Part shown: positions 26,272-34,814 of the stretch, one piece after another
How positions within the stretch are numbered: position 1 is the first letter of the stretch
Layout: each line of letters starts with the position of its first letter
Source: Robiginitomaculum sp.
Lineage (GTDB): Bacteria; Pseudomonadota; Alphaproteobacteria; Caulobacterales; Maricaulaceae
NCBI GenBank assembly: GCA_002733805.1
Contig: NVXG01000008.1
Location: 1-64,000 of the forward strand
Length of the DNA stretch: 64,000 nucleotides
Reading direction: 5' to 3'
Notes under the pieces: generated by a model
Databases searched by the model: none
What the model was told of the DNA's origin: nothing
What the model saw: only the letters and a program-made list of their open reading frames with translations
Position numbers and translations under genes: made by a program

Positions 26272-27554
26272 GAGACGCTACGCAACACCAATGAGGCATT
26301 GGTGCCGCCAAACCCAAATGAATTGCTCAACACCACATCAACCTGTTTTTCGACTGACTTGTGCGGGGCCAGATTGATCGGTGTTTCAACCGAAGGATTG
26401 TCCAGATTAAGCGTTGGCGGGCAAATGTTGTTGTTCAACGCTAAAACCGAGAAGATCGCCTCAACCGCTCCGGCAGCACCCAGCAAATGCCCGATGGACG
26501 ATTTGGTTGATGACATCACCAGATCTTTTGCACTCTTGCCAAACAATCGCTCTACGGCTTTTAGCTCAATCTCATCCCCCATCGGGGTCGATGTACCGTG
26601 TGCATTTACATAATCGATGTCAGAAGGTTTCAACCCAGCATTTTTTAAGGCCATTTCCATGGAGCGATAGCCGCCGCTGCCATCGGGTGCTGGCGAGGTG
26701 ATATGATAGGCATCACCCGACAGACCATACCCGGCCACTTCGGCGTAGATTTTGGCACCGCGCGCCTTGGCCGCTTCATATTCTTCCAGCACCACAATGC
26801 CGGAACCTTCGCCCATCAAAAACCCGTCACGGTCCTTGTCATAGGGCCGCGAAGCTCGCTCCGGCGTATCATTAAATCCGGTGGTCATTGCTCTGGACGC
26901 AATAAAGCAAGCCAGACCCAACCGGCAAACCGAGGCTTCTGCTCCGCCTGCCACCATCATATCAGCATCGCCGCGCGCAATCAGTGCGCTGGCATCACCA
27001 ATGGCATGCGCGCCGGTCGAACATGCGGTAACAACCGAATGATTGGGGCCTTTTAAGCCATGTTTGATGGATACCTGTCCTGAAGCCAGATTGACTAGCA
27101 TGGACGGGATCACAAACGGACCGATCCTTCGTGGCCCACGCTCGGACAAGGTAATCGAGGCATTATAAACGGTTTGCAAACCACCAATGCCAGAGCCGAT
27201 CATCACACCGGCTCGAAATTGCTCTTCTTCGTTTTTGGCTTTCCAGCCAGAATCGGCAATTGCTTCATCGGCGGCGGCTATCCCGTACAGGATAAACTCG
27301 TCGACCCGCTTGCGGTCACGGGGCGACATCACCGTATCCGGATCAAACGCGCCAACCACATCGGGGCCACCCCCACCTTTGCCATCGACATAGGGGATCT
27401 GCGCCGCAATGGAGCAAGCTAGGTCACCCGTCTCGAAATGGGTGATGGGTTTTGCGCCGTTTTTTCCGGCAACAAGATTGGACCAACTGGGCGCAACACC
27501 TGCGCCCAGTGGGGTAATCAGACCAAGACCGGTAATGACCACACGTCGTGACAC
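26268..27554 (-). CDS. fabF: Beta-ketoacyl-ACP synthase II
   Basis: Condensing enzyme of type II fatty-acid elongation. The 428-residue product has the Cys-His-His triad: Cys in VVTACSTGAHAIG (about residue 171), His in VNAHGTSTPMGD (about 314) and His in IGHLLGAAGAVEA (about 351). The C-terminal SNSFGFGGTNASLV is also typical. The start is GTG at 27552-27554. It follows acpP by 20 bases, the classic acpP-fabF pair. Confidence 0.97.
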   Translation of the reverse strand: MSRRVVITGLGLITPLGAGVAPSWSNLVAGKNGAKPITHFETGDLACSIAAQIPYVDGKGGGGPDVVGAFDPDTVMSPRDRKRVDEFILYGIAAADEAIADSGWKAKNEEEQFRAGVMIGSGIGGLQTVYNASITLSERGPRRIGPFVIPSMLVNLASGQVSIKHGLKGPNHSVVTACSTGAHAIGDASALIARGDADMMVAGGAEASVCRLGLACFIASRAMTTGFNDTPERASRPYDKDRDGFLMGEGSGIVVLEEYEAAKARGAKIYAEVAGYGLSGDAYHITSPAPDGSGGYRSMEMALKNAGLKPSDIDYVNAHGTSTPMGDEIELKAVERLFGKSAKDLVMSSTKSSIGHLLGAAGAVEAIFSVLALNNNICPPTLNLDNPSVETPINLAPHKSVEKQVDVVLSNSFGFGGTNASLVLRSVS

Positions 27555-27574
27555 CTGCCTCGCTCCTTTATTGT

Positions 27575-27814
27575 TCAGCCGTTCAGATGTTCGGAAATAA
27601 ATTTAACCGCATCACCGACTTTTTGAATGTGCTCAGCAGCATCATCTGGAATTTCGATATCGAATTCTTCTTCGAATGCCATGACCAGCTCGACATTATC
27701 AAGCGAATCCGCGCCCAAATCGTCGATGAAGCTGGCATTATCGGTCACTTTGTCTTCTTCGACATCAAGGTGCTCAACAACAATTTTTTTAACGCGGGAA
27801 AGTACGTCAGACAT
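27575..27814 (-). CDS. acpP: Acyl carrier protein
   Basis: A 79-residue acidic carrier. The phosphopantetheine serine is in [21 protein letters not shown] (Ser about residue 37). The N-terminal [14 protein letters not shown] and C-terminal [15 protein letters not shown] helices match the family. The substitution Asn for the usual Thr in DSLDTVEL is mild. A 184-base gap separates it from fabG upstream, long enough for its own promoter, which fits the need for high acpP expression. Confidence 0.97.
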   Translation of the reverse strand: MSDVLSRVKKIVVEHLDVEEDKVTDNASFIDDLGADSLDNVELVMAFEEEFDIEIPDDAAEHIQKVGDAVKFISEHLNG

Positions 27815-27998
27815 ACATTTAGCCTTTTAATTAGGGCGGCGAATACAGCATGCGCCACCAGGGATTTTCGCTACAAAGCGATTCATGTGACGCTTACCAC
27901 AATTCGTTTTCAAATGCCAAGGTCGAAAGCGATCACGGCTTGCGTCAATTTATGGCCAAAAACCTGCTCCTGACAGCAATGCCGAACAGCAATAATCA

Positions 27999-28736
27999 TC
28001 AGAACATCGCCATGCCGCCATTGACGTGCAGGGTCTGGCCGGTGACGTAACCCGCCTCATTCGAAGCCAGATAGACACAAGCTGCCGCGATGTCATCGCC
28101 GCTGCCCAGTTTACCCGCCGGGATATTGCCCAAAATGGCTTCTTTTTGTTTGTCGTTTAAGGCATCCGTCATCGGGCTTTCAATAAAGCCCGGCGCCACG
28201 CAATTCACCGTGATATTTCGTTTCGCAGTTTCGGCGGCCAATGCTTTGGAAAAGCCGATCATGCCCGCTTTGGATGCTGCGTAATTAGTCTGGCCCGGAT
28301 TGCCGGTGACACCAACCACCGAAGTGATACCGATGATCCGGCCCCATCTGGCTTTCATCATGCCGCGCATGGCGGCCCGAGACAGCCGGAAATAAGCCTC
28401 CAGATTGACCCGCATCACGGTGTCCCAATCTTCGTCTTTCATCCGCATCAACAGGCCATCACGGGTTACACCCGCATTGGAAATCAAAATATCAACCCCG
28501 CCCAAGGCTTCACTTGCCGCGGCAATCAATCCATCAACACTATCCGCATCGCCCAAATTGGCCGGAACCACCGCAACCCGATCACCCAGCTCATGGGCCA
28601 GTTCTTCCAGTTTTTCCTTGCGGGTACCGGACAGCGCAACGCTGGCCCCTGCCCCGTGTAACGCTTTGGCAATTGCCCCGCCCAAGCCACCGGTCGCCCC
28701 GGTTACCAAGGCGCGCTTTTCAGACAGATCAAACAT
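27999..28736 (-). CDS. fabG: 3-oxoacyl-ACP reductase
   Basis: NADPH-dependent short-chain dehydrogenase of fatty-acid elongation. The 245 residues show the cofactor motif TGATGGLGGAIAKAL (about residues 13-27), NAG in LISNAGVTRDGLL (about 87), the catalytic Ser-Tyr-Lys in ITSVVGVTGNPGQTNYAASKAG, and the C-terminal YVTGQTLHVNGGMAM. It overlaps the fabD stop by one base. Confidence 0.97.
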   Translation of the reverse strand: MFDLSEKRALVTGATGGLGGAIAKALHGAGASVALSGTRKEKLEELAHELGDRVAVVPANLGDADSVDGLIAAASEALGGVDILISNAGVTRDGLLMRMKDEDWDTVMRVNLEAYFRLSRAAMRGMMKARWGRIIGITSVVGVTGNPGQTNYAASKAGMIGFSKALAAETAKRNITVNCVAPGFIESPMTDALNDKQKEAILGNIPAGKLGSGDDIAAACVYLASNEAGYVTGQTLHVNGGMAMF

Positions 28737-29704
28737 CAGGCTTGCGCTTTCATTTCAGTTTCGGATTTGAGCAACGCAGCAAAACTTTCAAGGCTGTCCA
28801 CCGAGTTCACAGCGATACCAGTTGCTTTGTCGGTAATGCGCCGGACCATTTGGGTCAGAACCTTACCCGAACCAATTTCAACAAACGTATCGACCCCGGC
28901 CTCGGCCAGACAGGTAATGCTTTCACGCCAGCGCACTCGCCCGGTAATTTGCTCGACCAATTGCCGCCGGATTGCTTGTGGGTTGATGGTGGGTTCTGCC
29001 GTTACATTGGCAACCAATGGGACACGCGGTGTTTTGATCTGCACTTGCGAAAGCGCTTCTTCCATCTCATCCGCCGCCGGTTGCATCATTTCACAATGAA
29101 ATGGTGCGGATACCGGCAACAAAACGCCCTTTTTAACCCCAACGGCCTTGGCCAGCTTGATGGCTTCGGCAATGGCGGCCGTTGCCCCAGAGATCACGAT
29201 CTGGCCCGGTGCATTGTCATTGGCAATGGCACAAACCCCATGTGGTTTGCCGGCAATGCACAATGCCAAGGCTTGTTCCTCGGTGGCACCTAGCAAAGCG
29301 GCCATGGTGCCCTCACCAACCGGCACTGCCCGTTGCATGGCTTGTCCACGACGTTTCAACAACCGGGCCGCATCGGCCAACCCAATGGAACCGGCCGCAG
29401 CCAGTGCGGAATATTCACCCAAGGAATGTCCGGCAACATGGCTGGCTGCTGTAACTGTAATGCCGTGATCGGCCTCCAGAGCGGCCATGATTGCCAAGGA
29501 CACCGCCATCAAAGCCGGTTGGGCGTTTTCGGTCAGGGTCAGGTCTTCCATCGACCCTTCCCACATCAAGGTTGAGAGTTTTTGGTTTAACGCATCATCC
29601 ACTGCATCGAATACTTCTTTTGCCGCAGAAGAAGAATCTGCCAGTTCACGGCCCATGCCGATTACTTGCGATCCTTGTCCCGGAAAAATAAAAGCGAATT
29701 TCAT
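28736..29704 (-). CDS. fabD: Malonyl-CoA:ACP transacylase
   Basis: Loads malonyl groups onto ACP. The 322-residue product starts MKFAFIFPGQGSQVIGMG and has the nucleophile serine in VAGHSLGEYSALAAAG (about residue 97). The catalytic His is in LLPVSAPFHCEMMQPAADEM (about 206), and IEIGSGKVL-type sequence (VEIGSGKVLTQM) lies near the end. First gene of the leftward fabD-fabG-acpP-fabF-mltG-yicC-gmk run and divergent from rpsF across a 279-base gap. Confidence 0.97.
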   Translation of the reverse strand: MKFAFIFPGQGSQVIGMGRELADSSSAAKEVFDAVDDALNQKLSTLMWEGSMEDLTLTENAQPALMAVSLAIMAALEADHGITVTAASHVAGHSLGEYSALAAAGSIGLADAARLLKRRGQAMQRAVPVGEGTMAALLGATEEQALALCIAGKPHGVCAIANDNAPGQIVISGATAAIAEAIKLAKAVGVKKGVLLPVSAPFHCEMMQPAADEMEEALSQVQIKTPRVPLVANVTAEPTINPQAIRRQLVEQITGRVRWRESITCLAEAGVDTFVEIGSGKVLTQMVRRITDKATGIAVNSVDSLESFAALLKSETEMKAQA

Positions 29705-29812
29705 ATGATCGTCCCTAATGACTTCTACCTAGAAGCGTAACAGCAATTTGGGGCGTTTGACAAAGCATTTCAAGACATCAAAACAGCAGCCAAAAGCCGC
29801 TAAATTTTTAGG

Positions 29813-29840
29813 TTGCACAAGCGTATTTCATCACTATAGT
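29813..29840 (+). promoter_or_regulatory. Probable promoter of the rpsF-rpsR-rplI operon
   Basis: TTGCAC (29813-29818) and TATAGT (29835-29840) are separated by 16 bases and followed by a GC-rich start region (GCGCGACC). This is the best sigma-70-like element in the fabD/rpsF gap and lies about 145 bases before rpsF, leaving room for a leader RNA. Confidence 0.55.
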
Positions 29841-29849
29841 GCGCGACCT

Positions 29850-29983
29850 TAAATCGGTTGCGGTCCGGACTTCACCCGAACAACAGGCAATGATGCCCGT
29901 TTGACGAACGAACCCGGAGCCATCGCTAGACGGATAACCCTTTCATCCGACAAGCGCCGCATCGAAAAGGCAAAGGGAGTACA
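29850..29983 (+). promoter_or_regulatory. Leader region of rpsF, candidate S6:S18 autoregulatory RNA
   Basis: Between the putative promoter and rpsF the leader holds short hairpins: GGCA-ATGA-TGCC near 29886-29897 and CGGAT (29931-29935) pairing with ATCCG (29945-29949) around a nine-base loop, followed by GCGCCGC. In many bacteria the S6:S18 complex binds a CCG-containing structure ahead of rpsF to repress its own synthesis. Position and hairpin fit that idea, but I could not match the full published consensus. A good GGGAG precedes the ATG. Confidence 0.35.
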
Positions 29984-30337
29984 ATGCCACTATACGAACA
30001 TATATTGATTGCTCGCCAGGATATTACCACGGCGCAAGTAGAAGCAATCGCAGACGGCCTGCAATCCTTTATTGAGGAACAGGGCGGAAAAGTTGATAAA
30101 ATTGAACATTGGGGCCTGCGCTCCATGGCCTACAAGGTTCGCAAGAACCGCAAGGGTCATTATGTTCTGATGAATATCGAAGCCGAAGCACCGGTCTTGC
30201 ACGAAATGGAACGCAAATTGCGGATCAATGAAGACGTGCTGCGGTCCATGACCATTCGGGTTGACGAGTTCTCGGAAGGCCAATCGGCTATTCTGATCAA
30301 ACGCGACGATCGTAAACGCCGTCCCGGCGGCCGGTAA
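29984..30337 (+). CDS. rpsF: 30S ribosomal protein S6
   Basis: 117 residues: [15 protein letters not shown] at the N terminus, then [31 protein letters not shown] (its centre [15 protein letters not shown] is the family core), and a basic C-terminal tail [11 protein letters not shown]6 binds 16S rRNA together with S18, encoded 14 bases downstream. Confidence 0.97.
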   Translation: MPLYEHILIARQDITTAQVEAIADGLQSFIEEQGGKVDKIEHWGLRSMAYKVRKNRKGHYVLMNIEAEAPVLHEMERKLRINEDVLRSMTIRVDEFSEGQSAILIKRDDRKRRPGGR

Positions 30338-30351
30338 GGGAAGGAAATCTT

Positions 30352-30609
30352 ATGCCAATGAAAGTCAATATCACCAACCTTCCGACCAAACGGCCTTTTA
30401 GCCGTCGCCGCAAGGTATGTCCGTTCTCTGGTGAGAATTCACCAAAGATCGACTATAAAGACCCAAAAACCCTACAGCGTTATATGTCCGAACGGGGCAA
30501 AATCATCCCGTCGCGCATTACCGCTGTATCCTTGAAAAAACAACGCCAATTGTCTCGTGCCATCAAACGCGCCCGGTTCCTGGCCTTGCTGCCATACGCA
30601 GTGAAATAG
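30352..30609 (+). CDS. rpsR: 30S ribosomal protein S18
   Basis: 85 residues with the S18 features [44 protein letters not shown] and the basic C-terminal [17 protein letters not shown]. The single Cys near residue 23 suggests no complete zinc-ribbon site. GGAAGG precedes the ATG. It is the middle gene of the rpsF-rpsR-rplI operon. Confidence 0.97.
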   Translation: MPMKVNITNLPTKRPFSRRRKVCPFSGENSPKIDYKDPKTLQRYMSERGKIIPSRITAVSLKKQRQLSRAIKRARFLALLPYAVK

Positions 30610-30618
30610 GAGAAAATC

Positions 30619-31284
30619 ATGCAAGTTGTATTGCTGGAACGGGTCGAAAAACTCGGAACCATCGGCGATGTAGTTACCGTTAAAGCCGGTTTTGCTCGTA
30701 ATTTTCTACTTCCACAAGGCAAAGCACTTCGGGCCAACAAAGCCAATATCACGCGCTTTGAACTGGAACGTGACGCCATTGAAAAACGCAATGACGAAAA
30801 ACGTGCCGCAGCCGAAGAAGCTGGCAAATCACTGGACGGCGAAAGCTTTATGCTAATCCGCCAAGCCGGTGAAGCTGGCCATTTGTATGGCTCGGTTTCG
30901 GCCAGAGATATTGCCGACGCCATTGACGGCGAAATCGGCCGTAATCAGATTGTGCTGAACAGCCCGATCAAGGATGTGGGCTTACACGATGTACGGGTCA
31001 ACATGCACCCGGAAGTGTTCGTAACCATCATTATCAACGTGGCCCGCACCACCGAAGAAGGTGAACGTCAGGCAGAAGGCGAAGATGTAATCTCCGCCGG
31101 TATGGATGACGAACGCGCTGCTGATGTGGAAATGGCCGAAGAACAGGCTGCGGCCATGTTTGATCCGGAAGCCGATGTTGAACTGGAAAATTCTGAAGCC
31201 GCTGCTGATGAAGCAGATGATGCCGAAGAAGCATCCGCCCCAACGGACGATGCTGCTGCTGAAGAAGAAGCTGACGAAAGCTAA
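30619..31284 (+). CDS. rplI: 50S ribosomal protein L9 with long acidic C-terminal tail
   Basis: The first 150 or so residues are ordinary L9: MQVVLLERVEKLGTIGDVV, then VKAGFARNFLLPQGKALRA (N domain, with the central helix following) and a C domain with GHLYGSVSARDIADAI and HPEVFVTIIINV. The remaining 70 residues are almost all Glu, Asp and Ala, giving 221 residues against about 150 in most bacteria. Extended L9 tails are common in alphaproteobacteria. The tail is probably disordered; its role is unknown. A terminator follows the stop. Confidence 0.95.
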   Translation: MQVVLLERVEKLGTIGDVVTVKAGFARNFLLPQGKALRANKANITRFELERDAIEKRNDEKRAAAEEAGKSLDGESFMLIRQAGEAGHLYGSVSARDIADAIDGEIGRNQIVLNSPIKDVGLHDVRVNMHPEVFVTIIINVARTTEEGERQAEGEDVISAGMDDERAADVEMAEEQAAAMFDPEADVELENSEAAADEADDAEEASAPTDDAAAEEEADES

Positions 31285-31312
31285 TTTTTTAGCCCATCTA
31301 AAAAATTCAAAA

Positions 31313-31344
31313 ACGGGCTTCCAAATCGGAGGCCCGTTTTTTTT
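31313..31344 (+). terminator. Rho-independent terminator after rplI
   Basis: Arms ACGGGCTTCC (31313-31322) and GGAGGCCCGT (31328-31337), with one mismatch in ten, enclose a five-base loop and run into eight consecutive T residues (31337-31344). It closes the ribosomal-protein operon 28 bases after the rplI stop. Confidence 0.88.
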
Positions 31345-31387
31345 ATCCACAGAGTTACCCACAGATATTCGATTTGCCTGTGGAAAT
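31343..31387 (+). promoter_or_regulatory. Cluster of DnaA-box-like 9-mers upstream of dnaB
   Basis: TTATCCACA at 31343-31351 is an exact consensus DnaA box. TTACCCACA at 31355-31363 differs in one base, and TGTGGAAAT at 31379-31387 is a reverse-orientation box with two differences. The first two are spaced 12 bases apart in the same orientation. They lie 80-125 bases before the dnaB start, where DnaA could control its transcription. Confidence 0.6.
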
Positions 31388-31468
31388 CATAGGACAACTC
31401 GCGAAAATCACCTCCCCCCTTACCTCCGGGGACTGTAGGGTCAGCCCACACCATAAAGGGCGGTTCAC

Positions 31469-32920
31469 ATGGAAGACGACAAACTTAAATCTGCACCGCA
31501 TGACCTAGAAGCGGAACAGGCGGTTATTGGCTCAATTTTGTTTGACAATGAGGTGTATTTTCGCATTGGCAATATACTGCAACCCGGCCACTTCTACGAC
31601 AAAGTACACGGTTGGCTCTATGAAGAAGCCATTCGGTTGATCCAGAAAAACGCGCTGGCTGATGGCCTGACCATGCGCGACAAGATCAAGAACCACGAAG
31701 GCATCCAGGAAATTGGCGGGGTCAAATACCTTGCTACTTTGATGGCCAATGCCGGCTCATCCGCTAATGCCCCTGAATACGCCAAATTGATCCATGATCT
31801 AGCCGTACGCCGCGAGTTGATGCGGATTGGCGAAAATATCATTCATGATGCCACCGACCCACCCGAAGGCAAATCCGGTTCCGAATTGATCGACAGTTCC
31901 GAAGAAATGATTTTTAGTTTGGCCGAAACAGGCGGCATCAGCTCCGGGTTTGAACCATTTTCGCAAGCCCTGACCGGAGCCATGGAAATGGCCGCCACGG
32001 CTTTTAAGCGCGATGGCGGTTTGTCAGGTGTTTCAACTGGATTGAATGATTTGGATAAAAAATTGGGCGGATTTCATCCGTCCGATCTGGTCATATTGGC
32101 CGGTCGTCCCGGCATGGGTAAAACCGCATTGGCGACTAATATCGCCTTTGATGTCGCCCGAAACTATAAGTTTGAGGAAAAAAACGGGGTTCGCAAAACC
32201 ATATCCGGGGGCGTGGTTGCCTTCTTCTCGTTGGAGATGTCAGCCGAGCAATTGGCCACTCGTTTATTGTCGGAATACGCCCGCATTTCATCGTCCAATA
32301 TCCGTAAAGGCGAAATCCAGAAACAGGATTATGATGCATTGGTCGAGGCAGCTCGTGAGCTGAACGATATTCCATTGCATATTGATGATACCGGTGGCTT
32401 GCCGGTGGCAGTGATGGCCGCACGGGCGCGGCGACTAAAACGCACCGCCGGATCGCTCGACCTGATCGTGGTCGATTATTTACAATTGTTGACGGCCAGC
32501 GGGCGGCGCAATGATGGCCGGGTACAGGAAGTCAGTGAAATTACCCAGACCTTGAAATCATTAGCCAAGGAACTTGATGTTCCTGTACTGGCTTTGTCGC
32601 AACTGTCACGGAATGTCGAAAGTCGTTCTCCACCCAAGCCGCAGCTCTCGGATTTGCGCGAATCCGGCTCCATCGAGCAAGATGCCGACGTGGTGATGTT
32701 CGTGTATCGCCCGGCCTATTACGAAAAAGAACCGGAGCGCGGCACGCCGGAACATGACGAATGGCAAGCTAAAATTGCGCCAATTTACAATCTGGCCGAA
32801 ATAGACATTGCCAAGCAGCGACATGGCCCGACCGGCAAGGTCGAACTATCGTTTGAACCAGCCTTTACCAAATTTGGTAATCGCGACAATTCCGGACGGC
32901 ATACGGATACCCAGCATTAG
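31469..32920 (+). CDS. dnaB: Replicative DNA helicase DnaB
   Basis: Hexameric 5'-3' helicase of the replication fork. In the 483-residue product the N-terminal domain opens PHDLEAEQAVIGSILFDNEVYF. The RecA-like C domain shows Walker A GRPGMGKTALATNIA (about residue 211), FFSLEMSAEQLATRLLS, Walker B LIVVDYLQLL, and the SQLSRNVESRSPPKPQLSDLRESG region (its start and the LRESGSIEQDAD segment are diagnostic). The start is ATG with upstream AAAGGG. DnaA-box-like sites lie in its upstream region. It is followed closely by alr, as in several alphaproteobacteria. Confidence 0.97.
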   Translation: MEDDKLKSAPHDLEAEQAVIGSILFDNEVYFRIGNILQPGHFYDKVHGWLYEEAIRLIQKNALADGLTMRDKIKNHEGIQEIGGVKYLATLMANAGSSANAPEYAKLIHDLAVRRELMRIGENIIHDATDPPEGKSGSELIDSSEEMIFSLAETGGISSGFEPFSQALTGAMEMAATAFKRDGGLSGVSTGLNDLDKKLGGFHPSDLVILAGRPGMGKTALATNIAFDVARNYKFEEKNGVRKTISGGVVAFFSLEMSAEQLATRLLSEYARISSSNIRKGEIQKQDYDALVEAARELNDIPLHIDDTGGLPVAVMAARARRLKRTAGSLDLIVVDYLQLLTASGRRNDGRVQEVSEITQTLKSLAKELDVPVLALSQLSRNVESRSPPKPQLSDLRESGSIEQDADVVMFVYRPAYYEKEPERGTPEHDEWQAKIAPIYNLAEIDIAKQRHGPTGKVELSFEPAFTKFGNRDNSGRHTDTQH

Positions 32921-32964
32921 TTGGGCAAGCTGTGCTTGCGGTTGCGGGCGAACTCGTTCAAATC

Positions 32965-34050
32965 ATGACCATGGTTCGCCCGATCCCTTCGCTCCCCCAG
33001 CTCCACGTTGATCTGGATGCTTTGCTCGAAAACTTTCGCTGGTTTGAGAGACAAGCTCCGAATAGCGCAATCAGTTGCGCCTTGAAGGCCAATGCCTATG
33101 GGTTGGGCATCAAAAAAGTAGCGCCCGCACTGCAAGCAGCCGGTTGTGATATCTTTTTTGTAGCCCATATCTGCGAAGGCGAGGAATTACGCGAAATTTT
33201 GGGCAAAAACCCGATTATTTACGTGTTGCATGGCCTGTTGACCCATGAGGCCGAAACGCTGCTCAACCATGATTTACGGCCGGTTCTGAACACGCACCAG
33301 CAAATGGATGTCTGGCGCAAGCAGGGCAAGGGTCAGCCCGCTGCCTTGCATATTGATACCGGGATCAATCGATTGGGCATAGCGTTTGATGAGTTGGAAA
33401 CAATCAACTCATCTGACTTGAACCTGTGCCTGATTATGAGCCATCTGGCTTGCGCTGCCGAACCAGCTCACCCGTTAAACGCACAGCAATTGCAACGATT
33501 TACCAAAGTTATCCAGCATTTCCCCGGCATTGCGGCCAGTTTTTGCAATTCAGCCGGGACATTGCTTGGCTCCGAATACCAGTTTGATCTGGCCCGGATC
33601 GGCATTGGCCTGTTTGGTACTTTGGCGCTTGAAGCGGAACTGGGCACCCCGACCATGACCCCGGTCGCCCGTTTATTGGCCCCAATTGTACAGCTCAAAA
33701 CCTTGCACAAAGGCCAACAGGTTGGATATGGTGCCACTTTTGAAGCTGACCGAACCATGCAGGTGGCAGTTCTCGCCTATGGGTATGCCGATGGCCTGCC
33801 ACGAACCATTGGTCCAGACACAAAAGGCTGGTTCAAGGGGGCTTCAGTCCCGTTGCTGGGGCGGGTATCGATGGATTTAATCGTGGTTGACCTCAGCCAA
33901 TTGGACCAACAGCCGCAAGTTGGGGAACACATCGAGTTTATGGGGCATGATCTGGAACCATTCGCCGATAGCTGTGGGGCGGAACCCTATGAAATACTGA
34001 CCAGCATCAGCCCGCGAGTGCAGCGGATCTATCAAGGAGAAGCAGCATGA
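32965..34050 (+). CDS. alr: Alanine racemase
   Basis: PLP enzyme making D-alanine for peptidoglycan. The frame is open from a GTG at 32932, but the family begins near LPQLHVDLDAL, so I favour ATG 32965 (361 residues); ATG 32971 is equally possible and neither has a strong ribosome binding site. The PLP lysine is in SCALKANAYGLG (about residue 40). HIDTGINRLG, then the catalytic-Tyr region GYGATFEADR and GRVSMDLIVVD follow. The stop overlaps the mlaE start by four bases. Confidence 0.95.
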   Translation: MTMVRPIPSLPQLHVDLDALLENFRWFERQAPNSAISCALKANAYGLGIKKVAPALQAAGCDIFFVAHICEGEELREILGKNPIIYVLHGLLTHEAETLLNHDLRPVLNTHQQMDVWRKQGKGQPAALHIDTGINRLGIAFDELETINSSDLNLCLIMSHLACAAEPAHPLNAQQLQRFTKVIQHFPGIAASFCNSAGTLLGSEYQFDLARIGIGLFGTLALEAELGTPTMTPVARLLAPIVQLKTLHKGQQVGYGATFEADRTMQVAVLAYGYADGLPRTIGPDTKGWFKGASVPLLGRVSMDLIVVDLSQLDQQPQVGEHIEFMGHDLEPFADSCGAEPYEILTSISPRVQRIYQGEAA

Positions 34051-34814
34051 ACCCGTTGGCATCTATTGGCCGGGCCAGCCTTGGCATGTCACGCACCACG
34101 GGCCGAGTTGCGCTCTTCGCTTGGCATTGCTTTTTGGCGATGATCCGTCCGCCCTGGTTTTTTGGACAGATCTGGCGGCAAATCCTGGGGATCGGGTTTT
34201 ACTCGCTGCCCGTAGTTGGACTCACCGCCGTATTTACCGGGGCTGCATTGGCGCTCAACATCTATACCGGCGGGGCAAGGTTCAATGCCGAGAGCTTCGT
34301 ACCCAATATTGTCGGTATCGGCATTACCCGCGAACTGGGGCCAGTTCTGGCCTCTTTAATGCTGGCTGGACGGGTTAGCGCCGCCATTGCCGCCGAAATC
34401 GGTGCCATGAAGGTCACCGAGCAAATTGACGCCATGCGGACCTTGTCGACTGATCCATTTCGCTATTTGTTTGCGCCGCGCCTGATTGCCGCGCTAATCG
34501 TCGTACCGATGCTGGTTTTAATCGCCGACATTATCGGGATTTTCGGCGGCTTTGCCGTGGCCACCCAAAGCCTCGGCTTTAATGGCGCGCTCTACGTTCG
34601 CAACACCATGGATTTCATCACCAGTTGGGACGTGGGATCAGGCCTGATTAAAGCCGCCGTGTTTGGCTTCATCATTGCCTTGATGGGTTGTTATCATGGG
34701 TATGTCTCCGGGCGAGGCGCACAAGGCGTGGGCCGTGCCACCACCAATGCAGTGGTCAGCGCCGCTATTTTGATCTTTGCCTCCAATTACCTGCTGACTT
34801 CGTTATTTGTATGA
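34047..34814 (+). CDS. mlaE: Phospholipid ABC transporter permease MlaE
   Basis: Permease of the Mla retrograde phospholipid transport system. The 255-residue product has about five spans and the family motifs GALALNIYTGGARFN (about 67-81), VGIGITRELGPVLASLMLAGRVSAAI (core ITRELGPVLASLM) and AEIGAMKVTEQIDAM, the conserved EIGxMxVTEQIDA loop. ATGA overlaps join it to alr upstream and mlaF downstream. Confidence 0.93.
   Translation: MNPLASIGRASLGMSRTTGRVALFAWHCFLAMIRPPWFFGQIWRQILGIGFYSLPVVGLTAVFTGAALALNIYTGGARFNAESFVPNIVGIGITRELGPVLASLMLAGRVSAAIAAEIGAMKVTEQIDAMRTLSTDPFRYLFAPRLIAALIVVPMLVLIADIIGIFGGFAVATQSLGFNGALYVRNTMDFITSWDVGSGLIKAAVFGFIIALMGCYHGYVSGRGAQGVGRATTNAVVSAAILIFASNYLLTSLFV

Noticed and set aside
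31343-31468. A chromosomal replication origin at the DnaA-box cluster
   Set aside because: Only three boxes, one of them weak, no clear AT-rich unwinding region, and none of the usual origin neighbours such as dnaA, gidA or hemE. Regulation of dnaB is the simpler reading.
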